Assembly (NCBI GenBank): GCA_013695885.1
Contig: JACCZP010000007.1
Coordinates: 1 to 5,513, forward strand
Length of the DNA: 5,513 bases
Source: Thermoleophilaceae bacterium
GTDB taxonomy: Bacteria > Actinomycetota > Thermoleophilia > Solirubrobacterales > Thermoleophilaceae
Direction of reading: 5' to 3'
Below the pieces are notes generated by a model. It did not search any database. It was not told the DNA's origin and was given only the letters and a program-made list of their open reading frames with translations. The stretch's first letter is position 1; the number at the start of each line of letters is the position of its first letter. Shown here in pieces: positions 1-5,440 of the stretch. The translations under genes were made by a program, and so were the position numbers.

Positions 1-228
1 AGGCAGATCGCGGTGCGACTTCCCGACGAGATCGTCGAGTTCGTCGACGGCCTGGTGTCCGAGGGCCGGGCGAAGAGCCGGGCCGTCGTCGTCAACCGGG
101 CCCTCGAGCGGGAGCGTCGGCGGGCGATAGCCGCGCGGGACTTGGCCATCCTCTCCGGGTCGGGCGACGATCTCGAGATGGACAGCCTCGCGGCGCACAT
201 CGCTCACGCTCCGCTCGATCTCGAGTAG
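1..228 (+). CDS. mazE: MazE-like ribbon-helix-helix antitoxin, 5' end cut by the window edge
   Basis: Likely the antitoxin of a type II toxin-antitoxin pair: it would bind and neutralise the MazF-type toxin encoded next and repress its own promoter through a ribbon-helix-helix DNA-binding domain. The reading frame is open from base 1 (Arg-Gln-Ile-Ala-Val-Arg-Leu-Pro-Asp-Glu). The Gln-Ile-Ala-Val-Arg-Leu-Pro segment is the expected DNA-contacting beta strand, followed by a first helix (Glu-Ile-Val-Glu-Phe-Val-Asp) and a second (Ser-Arg-Ala-Val-Val-Val-Asn-Arg-Ala-Leu-Glu). A GTG at 13 could be called as the start, but it would remove half of that strand, so the true start is probably just left of the window. 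The C-terminal part is acidic and fits a flexible toxin-binding tail. The stop TAG (226-228) shares its last base with the toxin's GTG start, implying translational coupling. Family and context make the call good; the target DNA is unknown. Confidence 0.82.
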   Translation, partial: RQIAVRLPDEIVEFVDGLVSEGRAKSRAVVVNRALERERRRAIAARDLAILSGSGDDLEMDSLAAHIAHAPLDLE

Positions 229-527
229 TGCGGCCCATCCACGCTGCGAACCTCGACAAGGCGAGGCCTGTGCTCGTGCTCACCCGCGAGCTCGTTCGTC
301 CCCACCTGGCCCGCGTGACCGTGGCGCCGATCACGACGAGCGCCCGAGGGTTGTCGACGGAGGTGCCGGTCGGCGGCGCCAACGGCCTGGAGGCCGGCTG
401 CGTGGTGAGCTGCGACAACATCGTCACGGTCCCGGCCAGCACGCTTGGGCCTCAGATCGGCTTCCTGCTGCCCGACCAGGAGGAAGGCCTGACCGACGCA
501 ATCCACGCCGCCTTCGACCTGGAGTAG
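228..527 (+). CDS. mazF: MazF/PemK-family endoribonuclease toxin
   Basis: Predicted type II toxin, a ribosome-independent endoribonuclease that cuts RNA at short sequence motifs in the cytoplasm; 99 residues. The start is GTG overlapping the antitoxin stop by one base. The family pattern is clear: Arg-Pro-Val-Leu-Val-Leu-Thr (13-19), Val-Ala-Pro-Ile-Thr-Thr (32-37), an Asn-Gly-Leu turn, and Val-Ser-Cys-Asp-Asn-Ile (60-65). Aligned to E. coli MazF, catalytic Arg29 and Thr52 correspond to Arg13 and Thr36 here, so it should be active. The N-terminus is short: only about 12 residues precede the catalytic Arg, against 28 in E. coli, so the first strand-loop is trimmed. The start Met-Arg-Pro-Ile-His and much of the body resemble, from memory, M. 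tuberculosis MazF3 (Rv1102c, also MazF-mt6), reported to cut 23S rRNA; the target here is unproven. The stop region carries the Shine-Dalgarno sequence for the helicase gene that follows. Confidence 0.9.
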   Translation: MRPIHAANLDKARPVLVLTRELVRPHLARVTVAPITTSARGLSTEVPVGGANGLEAGCVVSCDNIVTVPASTLGPQIGFLLPDQEEGLTDAIHAAFDLE

Positions 528-530
528 GGG
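521..530 (+). promoter_or_regulatory. Ribosome binding site of the helicase gene, embedded in the mazF stop region
   Basis: GGAG (521-524) followed by TAG and GGG lies directly before the helicase ATG at 535. The purine-rich run overlaps the last codons and stop of the toxin gene, leaving 10 bases between GGAG and ATG, or 4 after the GGGG. It supports ATG 535 as the start and suggests ribosomes or transcripts run on from the toxin-antitoxin genes. Confidence 0.6.
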
Positions 531-534
531 CCGC

Positions 535-2616
535 ATGACCACCGCCCCTACCGAGACCTTCGCGACCACCGCCCGCGAGCGCCTGCGCACCCTAACCGGC
601 GACCCCGCCGCCGAGTTCCGCCCCGACCAGCTCGAGGCGATCGGAGATCTCGTCGTCGACCGTGCCCGCGTGCTCTGCGTCGAGCGCACGGGATGGGGCA
701 AGTCCGCGGTCTACTTCGTCGCGACTGCGCTTCTACGTGACGCCGGGGCCGGGCCGACGCTGATCGTAAGCCCGCTGCTCGCGCTGATGCGCAACCAGAT
801 CGCCGCGGCCGAGCGCCTCGGGCTGCGCGCGCACACGGTCAACAGCACCAACCGCGACGACTGGGACAGCGTGCGCGACCGGCTGGCCGACGGCACGATC
901 GACCTCCTGCTCATCAGTCCCGAGCGACTGAACAACCCGCGCTTCCGCGACGAGATGCTGCCACTGTTCGGAGCGTCGGTCGGGCTGCTCGTGGTCGACG
1001 AGGCGCACTGCATCTCGGACTGGGGGCACGACTTCCGGCCCGACTACCGCCGCGTGAAGGACATGCTCGGCGCGCTCGGCCCCGGGGCCGCCGTGCTGGG
1101 CACCACGGCGACCGCGAACGACCGCGTGGTGGGCGACGTGCTGGAGCAGCTGGCGGGCGAGGACGGAGAGCCGCTGCGCTCCTACCGTGGCCCGCTCGCC
1201 CGCACGAGCCTGCGCCTCGAGGTGCTCGACCTGCCGCGTCCGGCGGAGCGGCTCGCGTGGCTCGCGGAGAACCTCGCCTCGCTCCCCGGGTCGGGAATCG
1301 TCTACACGCTGACCAGGCGCGACGCCGAGCAGGTGGCCGCTTTCCTCACCGCCAACGGCGTGGCCGCGCTCGCCTACAGCGGCGATCAGGAGACTGACGA
1401 GCGCGTGCTCACCGAGGAGCGCCTGCTCCGCAACGAGGTCAAGGCCGTGGTGGCCACCAGCGCGCTCGGCATGGGCTACGACAAGGCCGACCTCACGTTC
1501 GTCGTGCACTTCCAGGCGCCCGGCTCGGTGGTCTCCTACTACCAGCAGGTCGGCCGCGCCGGCCGCGGCGTCGACCACGCCGACGTCGTCCTGCTGCGCG
1601 GGGGCGAGGACCGCCGCATCCAGGACTTCTTCATCGAGCAGGCCTTCCCGGCGCGCGAGCGGGTCCTCGCCGTGCTCGAGGAGCTCGAGGCGGCGGGCGC
1701 CGGGGGTCGCACGACACGAGAGCTGATGAGCGTCGTGAACCTCGGCATGGGCCGCATCGAGGCGATGCTGAAGATCCTCGACGTCGAGGGTGCCGTGACC
1801 CGCGCCGGCAACCGCTGGCAGGCCGCCGACGGCGGCGAGTGGAGCTACGACGCCGCCCGTTACGAGCAGGTCACCGAGCTGCGCCGCGCCGAGCAGCGGG
1901 CGATGGCCGCGTACGGTGCCGACGGCCGCTGCCTCATGCGCGTCCTCCAGGAGGAGCTCGACGATCCCGATCCGCGTGACTGCGGGCGGTGCTCGGTGTG
2001 CACTGAGCCGCGCTTCGCGGCCCCGCCCTCCCCCGCGCTCGTCGAGCTGGCGGGGCGCCACCTGCGCTCCCGTCCGCTCGAGCTCGAGGTCCGCAAGATG
2101 GCGCCGGACGAAGCCGGGGCGATGCGCAGGATCCCCGACGACGCGCGGATCGAGCCCGGTTGGGCGCTCGCGCGGCTCGGCGACGGCGGCTGGTGGCCCG
2201 CCATCGAGCGTGGGCTGCGCACCGGGCGGCTGGACGACGAGATCGCGGTCGCCCTCGCCGAGATCCTCCGCACCGCGAAGACGCCCGTCGCCTGGGTGAC
2301 GACCGTCCCGTCGGCGCGCGTGGGGGAAGTCTGCGCCGACCTGGCGGGGCGTCTGGCCGCGGAGCTCGGCGTCGAGCACCTCGCCCTCGTCGCGCGGACG
2401 GAGGAGCGCCCGCCCCAGCGCGAGATGGCGAACGCCGTCCAGCAGGCGGCAAACGTCCGCGGAGCATTCGCGATCACGGCTCCGCCGCCGCCCGGCACCG
2501 GCATCCTGCTCGACGATCTGCGCATGTCGGGCTGGACGCTCGCGATGGTCGGAGGTCAGCTGCGCCGGAGCGGCGCGGAAGCGGTCGTCCCGCTCGCTCT
2601 CGCGACGCTGCCGTAG
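535..2616 (+). CDS. recQ: RecQ-family ATP-dependent DNA helicase fused to a phosphoribosyltransferase-like domain
   Basis: Predicted 3'-5' superfamily 2 DNA helicase, 693 residues, acting in recombination or repair. Visible in order: motif 0 (Phe28-Arg-Pro-x-Gln32), Walker A Thr-Gly-Trp-Gly-Lys56-Ser (Trp in place of a small residue), Ser79-Pro-Leu, Asp-Glu-Ala-His (155-158), the RecQ aromatic-rich loop Cys-Ile-Ser-Asp-Trp-Gly-His-Asp-Phe-Arg-Pro (159-169), Thr-Thr-Ala-Thr (190-193), and motif VI Gln-x-Gly-Arg-Ala-Gly-Arg (338-344). Cys466, 483, 486 and 489 have the same C-x16-C-x2-C-x2-C spacing as the E. coli RecQ zinc site. Residues about 373-430 look like an inserted winged helix. No HRDC domain is seen; residues about 575-693 instead form a phosphoribosyltransferase-like fold with Leu-Leu-Asp660-Asp661-x3-Ser-Gly-Trp-Thr668 as the PRPP-loop equivalent. 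It starts 7 bp after the toxin stop, so it is probably co-transcribed. The helicase call is firm; the PRTase substrate is unknown. Confidence 0.95.
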   Translation: MTTAPTETFATTARERLRTLTGDPAAEFRPDQLEAIGDLVVDRARVLCVERTGWGKSAVYFVATALLRDAGAGPTLIVSPLLALMRNQIAAAERLGLRAHTVNSTNRDDWDSVRDRLADGTIDLLLISPERLNNPRFRDEMLPLFGASVGLLVVDEAHCISDWGHDFRPDYRRVKDMLGALGPGAAVLGTTATANDRVVGDVLEQLAGEDGEPLRSYRGPLARTSLRLEVLDLPRPAERLAWLAENLASLPGSGIVYTLTRRDAEQVAAFLTANGVAALAYSGDQETDERVLTEERLLRNEVKAVVATSALGMGYDKADLTFVVHFQAPGSVVSYYQQVGRAGRGVDHADVVLLRGGEDRRIQDFFIEQAFPARERVLAVLEELEAAGAGGRTTRELMSVVNLGMGRIEAMLKILDVEGAVTRAGNRWQAADGGEWSYDAARYEQVTELRRAEQRAMAAYGADGRCLMRVLQEELDDPDPRDCGRCSVCTEPRFAAPPSPALVELAGRHLRSRPLELEVRKMAPDEAGAMRRIPDDARIEPGWALARLGDGGWWPAIERGLRTGRLDDEIAVALAEILRTAKTPVAWVTTVPSARVGEVCADLAGRLAAELGVEHLALVARTEERPPQREMANAVQQAANVRGAFAITAPPPPGTGILLDDLRMSGWTLAMVGGQLRRSGAEAVVPLALATLP

Positions 2617-2694
2617 GCCGTGGCCCGACCGCGTGGCCCGGCCCCGAGGCCAAGCCGGCGCAATTCCACTTGCAGCGAAGAGGATTTCGGCGCT
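2617..2694 (+). other. Intergenic segment between the helicase and peptidase genes
   Basis: This stretch has no convincing gene, terminator or strong promoter. Near its left end the 9-mer CGTGGCCCG occurs twice with a period of 13 bp (2619-2627 and 2632-2640). The part from 2661 to 2690 is less GC-rich than its surroundings and contains TTGCAG (2670-2675), a possible -35 hexamer, but no good -10 at the right distance. A promoter for the peptidase gene may lie here or in the end of the helicase gene. Confidence 0.4.
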
Positions 2695-2716
2695 GGTGGC
2701 CGACCATACGGCCACC
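2695..2716 (+). promoter_or_regulatory. Perfect 8-bp inverted repeat abutting the peptidase start codon
   Basis: GGTGGCCG (2695-2702) and CGGCCACC (2709-2716) are exact reverse complements separated by six bases (ACCATA). One base separates the repeat from the ATG at 2718. In RNA this would be a stable GC-rich hairpin covering the place where a Shine-Dalgarno sequence should be, and none is otherwise visible. In DNA it is a plausible operator half-site pair. There is no T-run after it, so it is not a standard intrinsic terminator for the helicase gene. Function is inferred only from position and symmetry. Confidence 0.45.
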
Positions 2717-2717
2717 C

Positions 2718-3710
2718 ATGGCGTGCCGCTCCCTCCTGCGCCGGCTCGGATCGGCGTCCGCGCTGTGTGCCGTGCTCGTCCTCGTACCCGTCTCCGCGGT
2801 GCCGGCGAACGCTTCGTCCGGCGCGGTCGAGGGGTCATCGACCACTGCGGCCGGGAAGCCGCCCAACGGCGGCGCGCAGGCCGGCAAGCCGCCGACCGCC
2901 AAGCGCCGCGAGCGCGGCCGCTCCGAGAAGGGGCGGGGCGGGCGCCGGAGCCGCGACGTCGGCCGGCCGATCGTTCACTCGTTCGCCCTGAGCCGCGCCA
3001 GAGCCTTTCTCTACGGGCCACCCACGACCGTCTCGTTCCGCATCGCCGACCGCTCGCGCAAGGTGCGCGTCGCGCTCGTGGTGCTCGCGCCCGGCGGCCG
3101 GGTGGTCCGACGGATCGACCTCGGGCGCCGGCGCACCGGCGTGCGCCAGCGCCACCGGTTGACCGGGCTCACGGGGGGACCGCTTCCCGAGGGCGCGCTC
3201 GAGGTACGACTGACCGCACGCGACGGCGGCGGAAAGCACCTGCGCCCCTCCAAGAAGTCGAGCGGCCGGCGGCGCCTGGCCTTTCGCTGGCACCACTTCC
3301 CGCTGCAGGGGCGCTTCGCCTACGGCGGAGAGGGCTCGCGGTTCGGCGCCGGGCGTCCCGGCCACGTCCACCAGGGCCAGGACATCCCGGCGCCTCAGGG
3401 CACGCCGGTGCTCGCGCCGCGCGGAGGACGGGTACGCACCGTGGCCTTCCAGGCCGCCGGGGCCGGCCACTACGTGGTCCTCGACGGCGCCGGCGAGGAC
3501 CGCGACTACGTGTTCATGCACCTACAAGCCGGCTCTGTCCGCGTCCGCGCCGGACAGGGCGTGCGCACCGGCCAGCGGATCGCGAGCGTGGGCAGCACCG
3601 GCGTGTCGGGCGGCCCGCACCTGCACTTCGAGGTCTGGGAGGGAGGCCCCTGGGCCGCCGGCGGGCGGCCGGTCGACCCCCTCCCCTACCTGAGACGCTG
3701 GGGGGGCTGA
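2718..3710 (+). CDS. Secreted M23 (LytM-type) zinc metallopeptidase
   Basis: Predicted exported cell-wall endopeptidase, 330 residues from ATG 2718. The N-terminus is a classic signal peptide: Arg-rich start, hydrophobic core about 14-28, and Ala-Asn-Ala before the likely cleavage near residue 32. A Gly/Lys/Arg-rich linker (about 44-83) precedes a beta-rich, Ig-like segment (about 84-175). The M23 domain (about 195-325) has all expected residues: His218-Gln-Gly-Gln-Asp222, Met-His268-Leu, and His301-Leu-His303. It should therefore be an active peptidoglycan cross-link hydrolase rather than a degenerate LytM regulator. The frame stays open far upstream inside the helicase gene, but the signal peptide fixes ATG 2718. 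No Shine-Dalgarno is seen; an inverted repeat occupies that position. The 3' end overlaps the convergent acetyltransferase gene by 25 bp. Domain layout matches M23 proteins I associate with Thermoleophilia. Peptide bond specificity cannot be read from sequence. Confidence 0.92.
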   Translation: MACRSLLRRLGSASALCAVLVLVPVSAVPANASSGAVEGSSTTAAGKPPNGGAQAGKPPTAKRRERGRSEKGRGGRRSRDVGRPIVHSFALSRARAFLYGPPTTVSFRIADRSRKVRVALVVLAPGGRVVRRIDLGRRRTGVRQRHRLTGLTGGPLPEGALEVRLTARDGGGKHLRPSKKSSGRRRLAFRWHHFPLQGRFAYGGEGSRFGAGRPGHVHQGQDIPAPQGTPVLAPRGGRVRTVAFQAAGAGHYVVLDGAGEDRDYVFMHLQAGSVRVRAGQGVRTGQRIASVGSTGVSGGPHLHFEVWEGGPWAAGGRPVDPLPYLRRWGG

Positions 3711-4150
3711 GCGCCGGGGTCGGGGGAGGGCTCGAGGTCGCGGATGAACCGGGCCTGCCCGGCTTCCCAGAGGTATCCGTGAGACTCCCAGAAGCCCTTC
3801 GCCGCGACCTCCTCGAAGACCGCGATGGCGTTCAGCCGCGCGGCCCCGCGCCGGCGCAGGCGCTCCTCCCCGCGCCGTACCAGCTCACGGGCGAGGCCGC
3901 GGCGGCGCGCGTCAGGGTGCACCGCGAGCCGGTAGAAGCTGCCGCGCCATCCGTCCCAGGCGACGATCACCGAGCCGACCACGACGCCGCCGGCCTCGGC
4001 CACGATCAGCGCGTCGGGGTCGAACGCGAGCAGGGCGGCGAGTGACTCGGGCGTGTCGGTCGGCGTCGGCACGCTCCCGGCGATCCTCCATAGCTCGAGC
4101 AGGTGGGGAAAGTCGGCGGGCGCGCCGTCGCGGATGGTGACGCCGTTCAC
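3686..4150 (-). CDS. GNAT-family N-acetyltransferase
   Basis: Predicted cytoplasmic acetyl-CoA-dependent N-acetyltransferase, 154 residues. The GNAT signature is clear: strand Phe-Tyr-Arg-Leu-Ala-Val-His-Pro (72-79) followed by the acetyl-CoA pyrophosphate loop Arg82-Arg-Arg-Gly85-Leu-Ala87 and its helix, then the motif B-like Gly-Phe-Trp-Glu-Ser-His-Gly-Tyr (119-126). The N-terminal Ile-Arg-Asp-Gly-Ala-Pro-Ala-Asp is also typical. The start is GTG at 4150; AAGGG on the minus strand eight bases upstream supports it. The tail after residue 140 is Pro-rich and lies over the end of the convergent peptidase gene. It is third in an apparent minus-strand operon after the glyoxalase and SGNH hydrolase genes, 42 bp behind the latter. 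The acceptor (small amine, amino acid or protein N-terminus) cannot be told; RimI-like is possible but not supported by anything specific. Confidence 0.9.
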   Translation of the reverse strand: MNGVTIRDGAPADFPHLLELWRIAGSVPTPTDTPESLAALLAFDPDALIVAEAGGVVVGSVIVAWDGWRGSFYRLAVHPDARRRGLARELVRRGEERLRRRGAARLNAIAVFEEVAAKGFWESHGYLWEAGQARFIRDLEPSPDPGAQPPQRLR

Positions 4151-4192
4151 CCTCGCAACCCTTGCAAACGAGCGCAGGGTCGTCGTGTGCGT

Positions 4193-4987
4193 CTACCCGC
4201 AGCCTCTCGGCTCCCGCGCCAGCGCCTCGTCGATCGCGCGCTCAAGCACCGGCAGCCAGGTGGCGTAGCCGCGCTCGCTCGGATGGAACCCGTCGGCGGC
4301 GAAGAGCGATGCGTCGCGCTCGAAGGCCGCACCGGTCTCGCGGGCGATCGGCGCGAAGGTGACGTTGGTCTGAGTCGCCACCACTGGAGTGAACGCTCCG
4401 TCGTTCATGTGGTCAGCGACCGCGCCCAGCAGCGTTCGAAGCGGCTGCGCGGCCACCCGCACGCCCCCGAGCTCGGGCGAGCCGGTGAGGACGATCCTCA
4501 CCCGGCAGCGAGCACGCACCAGGCTCTCGACCGCCCTCTCGAGGTCGGCGCGCACCCTTCCCGGCCGGCGCAGACGGATCGCGTCGTTCGCGCCGACGGC
4601 GATCAGCACCAGCTCCGGACGACGCCGTGCGGCCCGCTCGAGCTGATGGTCCACGACGTCGTCCGCCGCCGCGCCCGACACCGCGAGGTTGACCAGGCGC
4701 ACCCGCCGTCCGCGTGCGGACAGGTGCCGGGCGGTGGACACTGCGATGCCGCGCTCGTAGGGCGCACCCTGCCCGACCGCGGTCGAGTCCCCGAGCACGA
4801 CGTAGTCGAGCAGCGGTCCGCTCCCGTACTCCTGCGGCCCGCGAGGCGGGGGCTCGAACGGGATCCCCGACTGCCGGCGGGCGTCGATGACCTCGACCGC
4901 GAGGATCGCGACGAGGACGGCGGGCAAGCCAACGAGCGCCGCGATCAGCCGTCGGCATACGACCCGGCGCCGCGGGCGCTCGCTCAG
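4193..4987 (-). CDS. Membrane-anchored SGNH/GDSL hydrolase (probable CTG start)
   Basis: Predicted esterase, lipase or deacylase of the SGNH family, 264 residues with the start chosen here. All four blocks are present: Gly-Asp-Ser68, the block II Gly in Ala-Val-Ser-Gly, Gly-Ala-Asn134-Asp, and Asp232-Gly-Phe-His235. An Arg-rich start and one hydrophobic stretch (about 14-32) indicate a signal anchor, placing the catalytic domain outside the membrane. The start is unusual. The frame has no ATG or GTG near the expected N-terminus, and the nearest upstream ATG (5341) would overlap almost the whole glyoxalase gene and add an implausible Arg-rich extension. CTG at 4987-4985 gives Met-Ser-Glu-Arg-Pro-Arg-Arg-Arg, overlaps the glyoxalase stop as CTGA, and mimics the usual ATGA coupling. 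TTG at 4927 is an alternative but loses half of the membrane segment. The gene is very secure; the start is about even odds. Substrate unknown. Confidence 0.87.
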   Translation of the reverse strand: MSERPRRRVVCRRLIAALVGLPAVLVAILAVEVIDARRQSGIPFEPPPRGPQEYGSGPLLDYVVLGDSTAVGQGAPYERGIAVSTARHLSARGRRVRLVNLAVSGAAADDVVDHQLERAARRRPELVLIAVGANDAIRLRRPGRVRADLERAVESLVRARCRVRIVLTGSPELGGVRVAAQPLRTLLGAVADHMNDGAFTPVVATQTNVTFAPIARETGAAFERDASLFAADGFHPSERGYATWLPVLERAIDEALAREPRGCG

Positions 4988-5361
4988 GAGCGCTCGATCA
5001 GCTCGATGCGATAGCCGTCGGGGTCGCGCACGAAGCAGATGCGCGAGCCACCCTCGCTCACCCGGTACGGCGGCTTCTCGGGCTCGATGCCCTCGGAGGC
5101 CAGGCGCTCGAGGGTGCCGTCGAGATCCTCCACGCCGAGCGCGATGTGGCCGTATCCGGACCCGATGTCGTAGGGCTCCTCGCGGTCGTGGTTGAAGGTC
5201 AGCTCGAGGCGGGCACCATCGTCCGGCTGTCCCATGAAGACGTTTGTGGCGTCGTCGCCGACCGGCATGCGCCGATGCTCCTCGAAGCCGAGCCTCCCGT
5301 AGAAGTCGACCGAGCGGTCGAGGTCGAGGACGCGGTAGCACGTGTGTAGGAGTTCGCTCAT
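4984..5361 (-). CDS. gloA: Glyoxalase I-like metalloenzyme (lactoylglutathione lyase family)
   Basis: Predicted VOC-fold metalloenzyme of 125 residues that isomerises the hemithioacetal of methylglyoxal and a thiol; cytoplasmic. The four metal ligands of E. coli GloA (His5, Glu56, His74, Glu122) align with His6, Glu53, His72 and Glu120. The flanking motifs Leu-Leu-His-Thr, Leu-Asp-Arg-Ser-x-Asp-Phe-Tyr, Gly-Tyr-Gly-His-Ile-Ala and Asp-Pro-Asp-Gly-Tyr-x-Ile-Glu-Leu-Ile also match GloA closely, so it is more likely a true glyoxalase I than a generic dioxygenase-like VOC protein. Start ATG at 5361 has no Shine-Dalgarno sequence. It is the first gene of an apparent minus-strand operon, and its TGA overlaps the SGNH hydrolase start. 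Most actinobacteria use mycothiol rather than glutathione, so the thiol cofactor is uncertain. Confidence 0.92.
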   Translation of the reverse strand: MSELLHTCYRVLDLDRSVDFYGRLGFEEHRRMPVGDDATNVFMGQPDDGARLELTFNHDREEPYDIGSGYGHIALGVEDLDGTLERLASEGIEPEKPPYRVSEGGSRICFVRDPDGYRIELIERS

Positions 5362-5368
5362 GGAGTCG

Positions 5369-5374
5369 AGGCTA
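5369..5374 (-). promoter_or_regulatory. Possible -10 element of a leaderless gloA promoter
   Basis: On the minus strand TAGCCT fits the TANNNT pattern of a -10 box and ends 7 bases before the gloA ATG, so transcription would begin at or next to the start codon. This would explain the absent Shine-Dalgarno sequence, and leaderless mRNAs are common in actinobacteria. No convincing -35 hexamer is seen 16-18 bp upstream. Weak evidence. Confidence 0.3.
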
Positions 5375-5423
5375 ACGCTCGCCGAACCCGCTTCCGGCGA
5401 GGCCCGGGCGAAGGGTCCGCCGC

Positions 5424-5429
5424 TACTCT
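5424..5429 (+). promoter_or_regulatory. Possible -10 element of the tRNA-Phe promoter
   Basis: TACTCT matches TANNNT and lies 11 bp before the mature tRNA 5' end, predicting a leader of only a few bases. The bases that follow it (GTGGCGCCC) are GC-rich, as in discriminators of stable-RNA promoters under stringent control. No recognisable -35 hexamer is present at the standard distance. Supported by position and pattern only. Confidence 0.4.
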
Positions 5430-5440
5430 GTGGCGCCCGC

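Noticed and set aside
2619..2640. Two copies of the 9-mer CGTGGCCCG with a 13-bp period after the helicase stop
   Set aside because: Only two copies, in GC-only sequence where such matches arise easily; no partner site or symmetry supports an iteron or operator.
733..3021. A 762-codon open frame on the minus strand across the helicase and peptidase genes
   Set aside because: It is antisense to a gene with complete helicase motifs, has Arg/Ala/Gly-rich low-complexity translation and no recognisable domain. Such long open shadow frames are expected in very GC-rich DNA.
3653..3670. GGCCGCC...GGCGGCC potential hairpin near the 3' end of the peptidase gene
   Set aside because: It is inside coding sequence for Ala-Ala-Gly-Gly-Arg, has no T-run, and is what GC-rich codons readily produce; not a credible terminator.
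2633..4045. A 470-codon plus-strand frame overlapping the peptidase gene
   Set aside because: The alternative frame contains the signal peptide and complete M23 active site; this one is Arg/Pro/Ala-rich with no motif.
4103..5014. A 303-codon plus-strand frame over the GNAT and SGNH genes
   Set aside because: It lies antisense to an SGNH hydrolase with all catalytic blocks, and its translation has no family features. It is a composition artefact.
4193..5341. The SGNH hydrolase extended to ATG 5341 (382 residues)
   Set aside because: The extra 118 residues are Arg-rich, lack any domain and overlap nearly all of the glyoxalase gene, whose conserved metal ligands show that frame to be the real one. 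The membrane anchor fits a start near 4987.
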